Source: Lepisosteus oculatus | Lineage: Eukaryota; Chordata; Actinopteri; Semionotiformes; Lepisosteidae | NCBI RefSeq assembly: GCF_040954835.1 | Contig: NC_090712.1 | Coordinates: forward strand, 21,765,784 to 21,829,783 | DNA: 64,000 nt | Direction of reading: 5' to 3' | Shown here: in pieces, positions 1-13,100 of the stretch | Numbering within the stretch: position 1 is the first letter of the stretch | How the letters are laid out: every line of letters begins with the position of its first letter | Translations under genes and position numbers: made by a program | Notes under the pieces: model-generated | What the model was told of the DNA's origin: nothing | Databases searched by the model: none | What the model saw: only the letters and a program-made list of their open reading frames with translations

Positions 1-3000
1 GGTTTCTGATTGGGAAATGACCTAATTTTCATTTCTGGTACACAAACGTCGGTGCAGTATTTAATATAGCTGGTGACCGCGTCCGTATACTCATTTAAAT
101 CTGTGTCGGGAGCTCTGAATGCGTCCCAGTCTGTACTATCAAAGCAGGTTTTAGTTGAAACCTCCTAAGTTTCAATCCCATTGGTATGGCAGTTCCAAAG
201 ACAGAGGGAGTAGTGATTAGAACCCTGGACTCTGCACCTGAGGGTGTGGATTGAAATGCTCTGTAGAAGGTGCTGTTCTACAACTGAGTGAAGTACAGGT
301 GCACCTTGCTTTGCATAACATAAACATGCATAGATTTGTTATAGTAGAATTAATTTTATTATTTTTTTTAATAATAATCAGTCAAACATTACCAAAACCG
401 AAACACTACATTCACCTTGCATAGATTGATGGCATTGCTCTTTAGAAAATCGATAACTTCAAAACAAAATAATTTAAGTCCACAGTAAGTCTAAAATCAA
501 ACAAAGTAAATGCTCTTTACCTGCAGGCTGATGTGCTCCCTCTCCCCCTGATAAGAGTGTTGATTGTATCCAATTAGCTTCCTTATTTTAGTTTTAAACA
601 AATTTAAAGCTTTCTTACCTAGTTTGTTTAAGCACCTGCAACAGGGAATGCTTGCATAGATCTTGTTTTTTTAAACATTGAAGACAGAGTGAGGCAAACG
701 AAAGTGGGAGAAACGTAAGTGATCAGAATATGGTGTGCTTTGAAATATATTTTAAAACTTTTCAAGTTGAGTCTTAAGCAAAAGTTTACATATTCTAGAA
801 AGCAGACTTTTATGGAATTAAACAGAGATTAAGAGAAGTAAAATGGGTTACGATATCTATGAAACTAATAGACAATGGCAACAATAAAATATATTCTGCA
901 TGAAACACAGAACTATTTTGTCCCACGTTTAAAGCAAAATCTAAAATTGAACAACATGCATACAGTATGTTGCGGTAACTTCTGCGGTAACTTCAGGCAG
1001 TAAGGTTGCATTTGTTTAACAAATTCAATGGTGGTGTTTTCTCAGTTGTTTGCAAAGGGTTTCTTTTTAAACAGTTATTTGGATATTTACAGTTTCAGTA
1101 TCCATAACCTGTCCTGTGTTCAAGACAATTTTCTTATTAAATTCCTGCTTATGTTTGTCATGACATGTAATACACAGGCAAAGAATTTGCATGTCACACA
1201 GCTAATGTAATAGCTGTTTTTCCTGTAGTTTAATTTGCAACGTTGCACATTGTATTGTATCTTTTATTTTCTTTGTTTCTGCCCTCTATCTTCAGCTGAA
1301 TGCTCTGTTTCGTCATTAAAATCTGTAACTTAGGTTCATTACAAAACACCAATCAATTTTTAAACACTTTTCATTATTTTTTAGTGTTAAACATTTGCTT
1401 ACTCCTGTGTTTCAACGATAGAAGCTTTTCCATGAATTAGGGGTGACCTCGGAAGGAGAAGCAGGCTCTCTCTCAGAACAATTTCACGATTGATTGCAAG
1501 ATCAATAGGAGAGTGTGAAAGACTATGAAAGTGATCATTTACAGTAAACTACAAGGAGAAAATAAAAGACTGGCTCTACAGATGTCTTTCACTGCAGTAT
1601 ACCATTAAACAGACCTGTAACTCTCTTGTCCACTCAGTGCAATAAAAACATTTCAATTGGTCAAATGCATCAGATTAACAGCATAAACCACAGAAAAGTA
1701 TTTTTTGATTCCTATAATATGTGAATAATTTGCTGAAAGGGTTTGGTCATTATTGTTAATATTATTATTTGTGATTAAAATTTAGTTTTATTTGCTGAAC
1801 TTGCAGAATAAGTAAAATACACAGGAAAAATGTTTTCAGTTTAATACCCCATATTCACATCTATATTAGATTTAATTACAATGCAGTGTGAAATACTGCA
1901 TTAACTGCATCATGTGTATTAATGTCTTGCTCCATATACTGTATGTTAACACATCAGTAAGTACTTCTTCTTGCCAGCATTTCATAAATAATCGCACCTG
2001 TAACTGTGACAATAACAAGTGACCCATCCTATTTATAGGACATATTTTAATCACATGAGAATTGTTTAGAGACAGTTTCTAGCAAGTGACATCAGAGTAT
2101 TGACTTAAATTGTGCATTAAGAAACCTGCTGTATGTGTTTCACAAATCCTTCCTGAAAGACCACTTGTTTCAAACCATTTAAAAATTTTATCTAAAGAAA
2201 ATGAGAATCTCCGATAGTGTTAAAAAGAAATGACCACTGGAGATTAATGGCTGCCTCTGTTTGTAAGGCCAGTGTCCCCCAGGGTGGGGTGGTCCAGGAA
2301 ATGATGCAAGCTGATGCCAAAGTCTTCTGTATCTGGGTGATCATAGCTGAATGACACTTATTTAAATATTCATCTGATATTAATTATTAAGGCTGCAATT
2401 GCTTTGACCTTGATACCTCATATGTTACTAATGTTCTTGTTACTTGCTTGCATAAATCCACGATTAAAGCACTGTCTTCAAAGATTGATTCACTTCAACA
2501 GTTCAGTTGTAAGTGCATGTTATATTGCATTTCTTTGCAATACTGTAAAATGTATGAAAAGTAATTTAAGATCAGCAGTCATACTGTGTTTGTGATTTGT
2601 GGAGGGATTAGCATTTGAAAATAAGAATGGTTACAAACCAGGATAGTGACTTCAATAATATGGCTAGATGGCTTGTTCTGTACTCCTGCAAACTTTTGCA
2701 TAAAAAAGTGCCTCCTGTTCCCGGCTTTAAATGCCCTTCTGCTTAGTCTCCACTTGTCACTGTTATTTCTAAAAGGTCTGTTGGGTTGACTTATTCAGTG
2801 CCTTTGAGATTTTGAGGTTGGGTATTTGTGTTTAGTCTACATGATAACAAGTCCTATTATATGGCATATGCCAAGCGCAAAGCCACTTACAGTACATGCT
2901 GCTGCGAGTGTCTGTACATAAATAAATAATCATCATTACCTGACCTTTGCCATTTTAAAATAGAATAGGACATGGCCTGTATTCCATGGGAATGGGCAGT

Positions 3001-4033
3001 AAGCTCTAGCACAGTAAGTGTTGTAGTGGCCTACATTGTAAAGCCTGGTGCTACAGGGTTTTAAGGTTTTGATTCAAATTTCAAGTTAGATTTGGATGGC
3101 AATTAATATAAATTATAGACCTAATCAAATATGAAAAACTTTTTTTTTAGAAAAACCTGAATGGTCTTTCTTGGTGGTTCTCGTGTTCCAGTTAGATTTA
3201 AATCGCAATTAAAATGTAAGATTTAATAGTTTCTGCTGTTTTTCTGTATATTAGGTAAGAGTTTATCATAACATTATTTGCACTAAATATAGCTTAACAT
3301 TAGCAGTGCAAATTTATAAGAGTGCTGATTTATAAAAGCAGTATTTGAAGTGCATAATGGTTCAGTTAGTCAGTTTATTCTTGGATCTGTTTGACCAGTT
3401 TCTGAATATCAGTGTGCAAAGGGGCAGAAGAGGTTTGTCTACTACTGTATGCAGACCTCTTGTTGAAGTAACATGGTATAGGTATAGAAAAGAGTGATCA
3501 ATACTTTATATGTATTTCCAGCATCTCTGTGAATTTTGTTTTTGTTTTCTTTCAGTATGTGTTCTGCAACACAATTCACCACAGATGTATCTGTCTTTAT
3601 CCCTCTACTTCTCTCCACCAATGTGTGATTCATAAACTCCCAGAGTGACTCAGTTTTGTGAGTTTACAAGCTTCCAAAGTTCTGAAGAATGCTTAGCCAT
3701 TTTATAGTGTTTTAGTAAGTGCTCTTAAAGGGATGTCAACACATGGGTACATTTAATGTTACAGCGTTATAAATGTTTAATGACTGGAGCTGCAGAGTGC
3801 TCTTGTCTCTGAAGAGCTGAGAGCTGCTTCTTCTGTATGTTCACGCTATCTTAATTCTGCCTCTTCCCACAATGAGAAGCATCTTCAACAGCAGAACACT
3901 CAGAGCAATAAAATCCAGATTTCCTTTGCTAGCTGAGCCATCAGACAGAATCTATGAAAGAAAAACAGATTTATTTTTGGAACGTAAAAAGTGGGAGAAA
4001 AAGTTAACCATTTTAAATCCTTCTTTCTTACAG
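1..4033. other. SMAP1 intronic sequence upstream of the first visible exon
   Basis: No coding exon can be supported here. The sequence is AT-rich and its open frames are short and resemble no protein I know. It contains a degenerate tRNA-type SINE remnant near 195-330 (a B-box-like stretch in a run resembling the common fish SINE head) and a dispersed repeat at 2690-2825. The SMAP1 exons encoding the ArfGAP zinc finger and the lysine-rich linker must lie further upstream. Confidence 0.6.
2690..2825 (+). repeat. Dispersed repeat, copy A (relative of 42058-42400)
   Basis: The run from 'aaaaaagtgcctcctgtt' through the stretch ending 'tctccacttgt' matches the right-hand part of a repeat I recall from gar and sturgeon introns. 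A second, more left-hand portion of what I take to be the same family lies at 42058-42400. The family assignment is from memory and the two copies overlap little, so their relation needs an alignment. Confidence 0.4.
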
Positions 4034-4118
4034 CCTCAGAAGAGAGATGAGCATCAGCTAGATTCTAAAGTCAGCCCCATGAAAAGTGCAGAGCCTGCTG
4101 TTGATCTCTTAGGACTTG
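4034..4118 (+). CDS. SMAP1: SMAP1 coding exon (first in window), clathrin-box exon
   Basis: A polypyrimidine tract and 'cttacag' precede 4034. The donor is G|GTGAGT at 4119. The frame gives PQKRDEHQLDS followed by PAVDLLGL; one nucleotide of the next Asp codon ends the exon (phase 1). It corresponds to the human exon ending in VDLLGL(D). An open frame continues upstream to 3872 but that part is intron. Confidence 0.9.
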
Positions 4119-7100
4119 GTGAGTAATGATTAACCCATTTCCCCAGGTGGCACAGGGCCAAGTGGCTTTGGGAGGGGCTTACTCCAAGCAAGCCCAGCTG
4201 TAGTGTTCAGTAGGCCTGAAATAGCATAAGTTGAAAGTTTTTTAAACTAATGCTACTTTTCCACTACTATGCCCAAGCTGTGCCAATGCCACAATCATGC
4301 TTGTGTATTTTTCCCCTGCACTATTTAAGCTGCTGTATTTGACATTGCTTGTGTAATATATGTGGAAAAGCTTCTCACAGAGAGCATAATTTTACATCTG
4401 AGTAGAAATTCTCTCAGCTTTAAGCAATTGTTTGCCCATTGCTGTTAATTATGACTTTTGTATAGGAGGTTGCTTTTTTTATATCAGAATTAACGTTCCA
4501 GCTCTTCTTGGATACTGAAAATTATCCAGGACTGAACTTCCTTTTTTTGCATGTATAGCAACTCTATTCAGTTTTGCACTGCAAGGATTGATGCAATGTG
4601 ATGTCATTACTCCTGCCTCATGGTTGCTTACTGCTGAGCCTGTGATACAGCCCTGCACTAGACTGGAGCTTCTCAGGTTGGTTCTTGCTCAGCTTGACAA
4701 AGCAGCCAGTGCACCTGTATCATACACAGTACTCATGAATCAATTGTGCCATTGGTAGAAGGATATAAGACACATGTAATGCTGTTTGTGCTATTAATAA
4801 TTGTTATCAGCTTATTTGGATGACAGGTTTATCCAAAGTAGCTTGCATATCCAGCCATTTACACAGCTGGGTGTTTTTCTGGAGTAATCTGAGTGCTCAA
4901 GAGCACAATAGCAGTGCTCCTCCGGGGATTTGAAACCAGGCCCAGATCCATGACCACTGCTCTGCACTGCTGCTCAGCATTAAACAGAATTTAATTGAAA
5001 CAGCATTAAATCAGAACTAAGCACTCTAAATGGAGACAATTTGAAATTTGTATTATAGTGGCTATTAAAATAGATTATGCCTGCCCTCCCCACTACCTAC
5101 ATTCAGATTATATGGGATTGCACAAGTATTGGCGAAGACTTTCCAAATGAAGGATTTTCAGGGTAGTGTAGCCTTCTGATGATGCACAGTCTTTTAATGG
5201 AATGTAAGTGGTGAGCAGCAGTAAACAGGCAATGATGTTGTGTAGTTTGGATTTTAAGGAGACGTGGTTTTGACCCACGGAGGGGCCTTTGCTGCTTTCA
5301 TCTTCAGTTTTTCAGCTTCAGTACTATCCTTGGAGACCAAGGCAGCCATCTATTTACAATCAGTTGAAAATAAGCCAGTGCTGTAATCAACTGCAGTTAC
5401 TGTTCTGAACTGTCCCAGCTTCATTATCCAGCGTCATCAGAACTATACTTCCTTAAACTTGTGACTTGCCCGAATGTAATATTTTCAACTAACTTTGGTG
5501 CATCTCTGTCTGCATCTCTTTCTCTTTCTCATCTCTTCCTGAATGAAGAATGTCCCGTTTTTCTTAGACAGGGACTTAATATCTTAAAGATATTTCATCC
5601 CGATCAACTGTCATCATTGATACAGTTTTCTTGTACTTATGATCTGTTCACGTGTCTCAGGTAGTAAAGAAAAGTGTATCAAGACCTGCATAAAAGTATT
5701 TGAAATACCTAGTTAGTTTTTATTTACATATTAGTATCTTTCTCATTAGCATTCATTTAGTTATTTTCAGTGTATCTTCCTCTTTCGGGATTACTTGCTC
5801 TTAATGTGCTGCTCAGCATTAACCTTCTTGAGTTCATTGTCTGTGTTCATTGTCAATGAACCTGTTTAATTTTCCCTACTTCTGCAGTCATTGTACTAGT
5901 AAACCTTTCAGATCTTTGTCTTGGTCAAAATTAATTTGTCAACAGCATAAAAAACATCATAGTATTACTGCAGATATTTACATAGCCATATGTAAGAGTA
6001 TAAAGAGATGAGATAAGACCATATACAATTTCTTGTATTAGGAATTTGTCTTTTTCACATACTCCAACTTGCTGTCTATGAGAGACAGACACTCAGCCAG
6101 GGAGTAAAGCTTGGGGTCAGAGGGCAGGGTCAGCCATTAATATGGCGCCCCTGGAGCAGTTGGAGTTAAGGGCCTTGCTCAGGAGCCCAACAAAGTAGGA
6201 TTCCTCTGCCAGCCGCAGGATTCGAACCAGCAACCTTTGAGCCACAGCGCAGATCCTAAGCCACAGAGCCACCGCTCCGCCCATGTGAGACACCCTCCAT
6301 CTCCCACTAGGTTTTTCACTAATTTAGTAAGTGTATTAACGATTGTGCTGTATCGTAATTATTGCACAATAATTCATCCTAGCCAATGGTAGTTTTTGCT
6401 CAATTAACACATTTTAGAAATCCAATACGATTCAGTACAGGTGGGTAGCTGTGTCAGCATGTGTAGGCTGCAAAGGAACAAGTAATAGGTTTATTCCATG
6501 CTGGAAAAAAAAGAAGAAAGAAAACAGAACGTTTTGGCCTTGGAGCCTTGGAAGAAGCCTCCACGGCCTGAAGAAGGCTCCACGGCCGAAACATTGTGTT
6601 TTCTTTCTTCTTTTTGTCAGCATGGAATAAACCTATTACTTGATCCAGTACAATTATTTGTTTTTGCACTTATGTTTTGTAGTAGAAGCACTTCTGCTCA
6701 ATTACCTTACTTTTTGTAGAGATTATGAATACAATTTACTATGATGCACTGTTTGTGTATCTGTGTGTCGGAAATATATTTATGCTATACTGTATATATA
6801 TATGAAAAATATATAGGCCTTTTCCAATTTATATTAATGATTCCTAAAGGAGTACTGCTGCTAGGATATTTGAACAATTGCCAACACTAGTTCTGGGGGG
6901 TTTAGGTGCACCCATAAATCATCACTGGCTTAAGATCAGCCATTGCTTTGTCCAGGGCATTATTGATTCAGTTGTGAGGCTGAAGGCATGAGGTTGAACA
7001 GAAAGCCGGAGCACTCTATGGCTATTGAGCACAGAGGCTGGATGGCCATGTTATATGACTGAAGTAATTTCCTTGTGATGAGGATTGACAATTGTCCTAA

Positions 7101-10100
7101 TGACTGTTCTAATTAGGAGATAACCCACACCACGTGCTGAGATCCCAGAGAAAGCTCTGGGATCAATCCATGCCTCTAAACCATCCTCATAAATATGGAT
7201 CCTACTTTAAAGTTAATTTGCTTGATGTTATTGCAGTCCTATGTTTACTGAATTGGCTCTAAGAAAAAATTGTAACACACCTTAATTGTGTTTGAAAATC
7301 CACATGCCCTGTAACATGTTATTTCTCGATAAAAGGTGCATATCATCAGGTTTCTTGTCAGTTACTCAGGCAACAAATTAATGAAATAAATAGAGAAAAT
7401 ACCATTTAAGCATGAATTTGTTATGATGGAAATTTGGAGCAATGACTACCATCCTGTGTAATTTAAGTGACATGTTGAAATCATCATATAAGTCTATTTT
7501 TCTGCCTTTTTCTTGTATTACAAACATAGCTTTGCTGTTTCTCAAAAGTGTTCTGTCTGCAGATCAGTAATGGCATTGATTTCAGCTATGGAGTTATTAC
7601 CTCTCATTGATTGGTTTGCTTATGTCAGGCAGTGGTTGACAGAATCGAACAGAAAGTAGGGAAATCACTCAAGCTTTTAAGTCACTTTGCATTTTTTGTA
7701 TTTCATTGTTTTATGTTTGTTTGAGAAAAAAGCCTATACACTTCAGTAAGTGATAGGTTTTGAGGGAGATAAGGGCTGATGTATTATTTAGACACAATAT
7801 TGCCTGAACTCCCTTTGGGAAGAGAAAGCTGCTGCAGAAGGAGGAATTTATAGTGTATACCTCAACCAGAGGCAGTGTGTGATGTGAGGTCGAAGGATGA
7901 TGAGACTCAAATTGAACAGTGTGTCTTACTGATGTGTATTTTAAGTTAGAGTAGAAAGAGCTCCCAGAGTGGCCATCCCGTTATAAATATAGATGAAAGA
8001 GTCTGAGGAAATAAGCTTTCTTTCTGTCTAACATATCACTATAGGAACAAGGTCCATCACTTTGCTGTAATCTGTCATGGCTGTTACTGTGTTTGGTGGT
8101 CCATTAACAGAATATAACTCTCATTCCCTATAAGTCTGATAGAGAGCAATTTGCAGTGTCTGTGCCATGACGATTTAGGACATCAGACATGGAAGGTGTT
8201 TACCAAATATGTTTTTGGGTAATTTAAAGTATTAAAGTCTCAGAATATTTTTTAGCTGTGATTGCACGTTCTTGTTTGCATTGTTAATTATAATACTTAC
8301 ATGTATTTTAGCTGCTCTCTTGTGCAAGACTGTGAAGTGTTCTGAGCGTGGGTGGAAGTCTACATGTTCCTCAGAACCACATTGAAAGATTGGGACTGCT
8401 TGTGTGCAGCTGTTGTTTCATTAACACATAAAAAGAAATGAAGTGCAAATGTTAGCACACATAAAACATCCTGAAGAAATAACATTAGTCACTGATGTGC
8501 TGTTAATTACAAGCCTGAGTCATTACTGAATCTAGTTAATACAAAGTTCTCTGAGGGTTGATTTCTAACCAAGGCTGGATAGACACATGCAAGCAATAGG
8601 GAATTCTTTTTGCTCAGTCTGGAGGTAAAGAAGGACAGAGTTTAACATATTTTTCTCAAGATGTGAGACATTAGAATAGCCTGTTTGAGTAAAAATGTGA
8701 GAATTGTGAGCTCAATAGATATTAAAGATATTTGATCTTTATCACCTGTCATCAATGATACAATTAGCTTATTTTTCTGAAGTCTGTTCACTTGTCTCAA
8801 AAAGTAATTCAGAAAATTATTTAGCAAAACAGTTACTTATTCTTTTTTTAATTGAATAGAGTTATTTGTTTTTTGCGTTGCTGTTTGACTTCAATAAAGT
8901 TTACAGTATGTGGATTTCCAACCCTACAGTCATCAGAACTTGTAGTAGAGACTGTTTGGAGTGCTCTGGGCTTCTTGGCAGAGAGAGGGAGCTGTATTAA
9001 ATCACAAGAAACCTGTAGAATGGCATATTTTTATCATGCTTTAATGTTTACCTTTATGAAATGTACATTGTGTTTATCCCATCAACTGTTTCAAATAGGT
9101 CCGCCAGAGTAGAATGAATTTGTCGCTCTGTTACAAGAGCAGATTGAAGTAGCACTGCAATTTGAAAAAAAGAGTGTTCTCCACTCTATAGTTATTTAAA
9201 AAAAAAGTGAAAAATCATGCACAGCTTTTTAAAAAAGTGTTTGCTCCAGGAGAGCTTTTGATATATGCAATAGATTCATTCAGATTTCATATGAAAGATT
9301 CAATCATTTTTTATAATTAGTGCTCAAGATAACTTTACAAAGGTTCTGCTGCAACAAGCCATGAAATTTTTAACTGATTGATTAGTTAAATAGAAGCTCA
9401 TTCTAGCTAAGATATTAATTGGATAGATCTGATGGATCATATTGGGTAGTGCTAAATGTTCAATAAACACATAAATATGCTCATATATGTGAGAATCATC
9501 ACATATATTTTTGGTACTGATACAAACTAAAGTTACAGTTTTTTTTTAAAGACTTAAGTGAACACTGAATCTCAGAGCAGGTCAATCCTTATACCTGCTT
9601 TTTAATTGTGTGGTGTTTTCTACCTACACATTAAGTCAGTTCAAAGCATTACTTCCCTGTTTGGGTTTCAGCAGCTGCTGCTTTGTAAATTGCTTTTTGC
9701 TGTCAGCCTTAGCCTTACCAGACTTATTGTATCCCATTGTTGCTGACAATGACCCTTTGAACTTCACTGTTCAAGATCATGTTTTAACAAAGTGAAGAGT
9801 GGCGTTCACACTGCACCCCAAAGTGGCTCTTCCTCCTGTGCAGCCTTGACCCCAGTTACACACCTGGGGTCATGTCTTACAAGGTGCTTTACAGCTGGAA
9901 ATTTTTTCAGTTGTTTTTTTTTTTTGTTGTTGTTGCCTTCAGTATCTCCTCACTGAATGAATGTGATTAAGAAGAAATGTGTTTTTTTTCCAGATTTTTA
10001 GAAAGCAGTTTCTCACATGCATCCTGCTCCTAGTCTTCAAGAGACCACATTTTAAATAAATCACAGAACAATTTAATGTCATTCTGCTAATCTAGTAATT

Positions 10101-13100
10101 CACAAATGCAAGCCTACAGTATGTGCTTGTGAGAAGACAGAAAAAGACAAATTAAAGGACGAGGTAGGTGGAGTGGAGCAGGGTTCTCTTTTCTAGGTAC
10201 TGCTTTAGAATTGATAAACAGCAACTGCTTTTCCTAAGCTGCCCTTTGTGTTTGTTTCCTCCAAGATCCCCCTACAGCAGGTCCCCTTGTTGCAAATGGA
10301 AGCGGTGCCAGCGGCAGTGCAGCGCCATTGAGCGACGACCTCGATATCTTTGGCCCCATGGTTTCCAATCCCCTTCCATCCTCATCATCACAGGTCCCTC
10401 AGGTAAGCACGGAACCCTCAACAACATAAAAACCCACAGGAATATTTAACTTCCCAGTGTTTCTTTTCTCCTTGACCACTTGCTTTCTAATTTAATAAGA
10501 TAAAATTATTACATTTACCTTTCTTGTTAAAGTGGATTAAATTGATTTGTAACGTGCTGGAAAAATTAAAGAGTGCCTAGTGAATAATGTTTACACATTA
10601 GCATACTTTGGTAAGGAAATCATAGTCATGAGATAAAGGTAATTACCATTTCTTCTGGATTTTTAATGTCCCATAAATGATGTTTTAGATGGTTCCTTCC
10701 TTTCTAGAGATACACTTTGTTCTGGCATTAAAAATTCAACATGATAAATAAAACATGCAGTTTTTAGGAGTGTGTCAGTTCAGTGGTCTGTCTGAAGAAA
10801 AGCTGCTATTGTATAAGCATGTTCAGCTGAATATGAAAGTGCAAGAGACAATAAAAAATTTAAAACTTTCATGTTATGAAAAGAACCATTTGGTACACTT
10901 GGGAGTTTAAGCATGAACAGCCATTTGTCTTCAATCTGGGAATGTAGTCAGACCACCAGGCCTCGTATGTTTCCAAAGACTCCTGTGGGATTACTGTGCT
11001 GCAGTGTGACCAGATTGGGTATTAAGCCAGATAACCAAACAATTCTCTACTTCAATTTATGTATTATTGAAGTATATGCAGAGGAAAACATTTTTCCTTT
11101 GTCTAAAAAGAGGCTTTTTGTCTGTGCAAAGCAGTTATCTGTAATACCTATGTGTGCATGAAAACTTACTACATACCATTTTGCATTATAACATGGCATT
11201 TTATGCTAAGGTTCTCATTCTCCTTTGATAGTTTAGTAACTTATACTTTTTATACTTCATGCTGGATATAACTTCTTTGTACTCAAATGGTTTTATGGTA
11301 TCAGCAATAAATACACAATGTTGCTCAAACTCAATAGGATGAACATTCGTATTATATCAGAACCAAAAAAGGGAAGACACATTTCTTAGGCAATGTATGT
11401 CACATACAGTATTTATTATGGATCAGTCCTCTCTTCAACTTGAAATGTATGTACTGCCTGCCTTCTGACTGTAGGGCTTCATTAGAATAGAGTGGCTATG
11501 AGGCACCCCTGTTTCCCCCTGCAGTGTGGTGTACTGTAGCTGTTCTGAAAGCTGTCCCCTTCTGTCACAATTCCCCAGTTCTGGCACTGGGACATGCGTG
11601 TGGCTGTGGTGTCAGTCTCAGGGTCTTGTTGAAAGATTCAGCACTGCTAAGGACATGCTTCACTGATCTAATTAACTGATGAAGAGATGTCTAGCAGGAA
11701 GTCACGGTAAAGACTCATTTACCGTATTGAAGGAGAAAAGGGATCAAGTATTTATTTGCATTTTCTAACTGCTTCTTCCAATATAGGGTTGGGGGGGAGC
11801 TGAAGCCTATCCTGGCAAGCAACAGACACCAGGCAGGGTACACCCTGGATGGGACACTAGTCCACAACAGGGCACTCACACACACTCACACCAGGGCCAA
11901 TTTTCACAGAAGCAAATTAACCAGCCGGTATGTGGGAGGAAACTGGAGCACCCAGAGGAAACCAGTATGAACATGGGGAGAACACACTGACAGAACCTCA
12001 GGTCCTGAATTGAACCCAGGGCCCCTGAGAAAGTAGTGCTAACCACTGTGTCTCCTGTATGTTTTCATTCTATTTTTAGAAATACATAGCTGTTCCATCA
12101 TCCCTTTAATATTCCATAATTTGCTTTAAATTATAAGGGTCTAGATTAGATCAATTACTGTCTTCTTTTACACAACCAGACTTCTAAAGGACAACTTTCT
12201 AAAAGCATTTATTCAGAGTATACCTTAAGCCCTGAGTCCCTGATGTGAGCCTGAGTTATGTTGTAGCTGGCTGTGGCTTCTGGGGAAGGGTGGGCTGGAG
12301 TCTGTCCTGTGAGGTTGCAGTGCTGTCAGTGACAGACCTGCACATCGACCAGCTCTGTAATGTGTGGGACACAGTTCTGATGCCCCTACGGAGGCTGAGC
12401 TACAGTAAGTTGATTAGCAAATAGAGATTTCATATTGGGTGGATATAATAAAGAAATACCAGGCATGGTACCAGGGGTGGTTTTCTAGTTTCAGCATAGT
12501 GTGTATTATGTTTGTAAATTGATCTGAATTAATTAAGCTAAATTCAGAAAAATGTGGCACAGAGGGAACATCAATGGGAAAACTAGAGCTCAGATAGTTG
12601 TCCAAATCAGAAACAAGTCCAAGGCTTGATTCAGATAAATGTAGATTTATGTCATCAATCATGGATTAGAAGAATTGCAAAAACTTAAGACAGAGTTTAG
12701 GGGTGGAAGAAAGAGCAGAGTTGTCGGGGAATTTAATGAGCTTGTTAATAACAGAAAGGGCATTTCATCCTTAATGTTGTTTTTTTTGCTTATGTAATAA
12801 TAAATAATAATTGTACTTAGCCTTGATTGTAATAATTCTTTCCATTTCTTGCTTGGCCTTTCTAATTTCCTATTTCACCTGTGCTTGCCTGTCATTGTAT
12901 TCCTTTTCTTTGACTGGATCCTGTTTGTTTTTGCTTTGGACTTATTGTATGAAATGTAGGAAGTTTCAAAACAAACTTCAAAGCATAACCATAAGAGGAC
13001 TACTGTTCCCTAATGGTTGCTTCTGTTTACCTCAGTCTGTCTTGATTGTTGTGTCGAACGTCTGACCCAAATACGTTCAGAGACTCTTGATTTGTCTGGC

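Larger units (their letters stand above)
4119..10265 (+). other. SMAP1 intron (6.1 kb)
   Basis: No exon is evident. The intron contains an antisense SINE with the fish 'ttggataaa'-type tail (4806-4976), an antisense tRNA-headed SINE (6061-6282) and a fold-back repeat (6432-6642). Elsewhere I see only AT-rich unique sequence with short, unsupported open frames. Confidence 0.7.

Noticed and set aside
680..720. Possible SMAP1 linker exon before a gtaagt at 714
   Set aside because: The translated frames do not resemble the lysine/glutamate-rich SMAP1 linker and there is no good acceptor.
3872..4033. Open frame upstream of the first SMAP1 exon
   Set aside because: It is in frame only by chance. 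The 'ttctttcttacag' acceptor ends at 4033 and the upstream residues match nothing in SMAP1.
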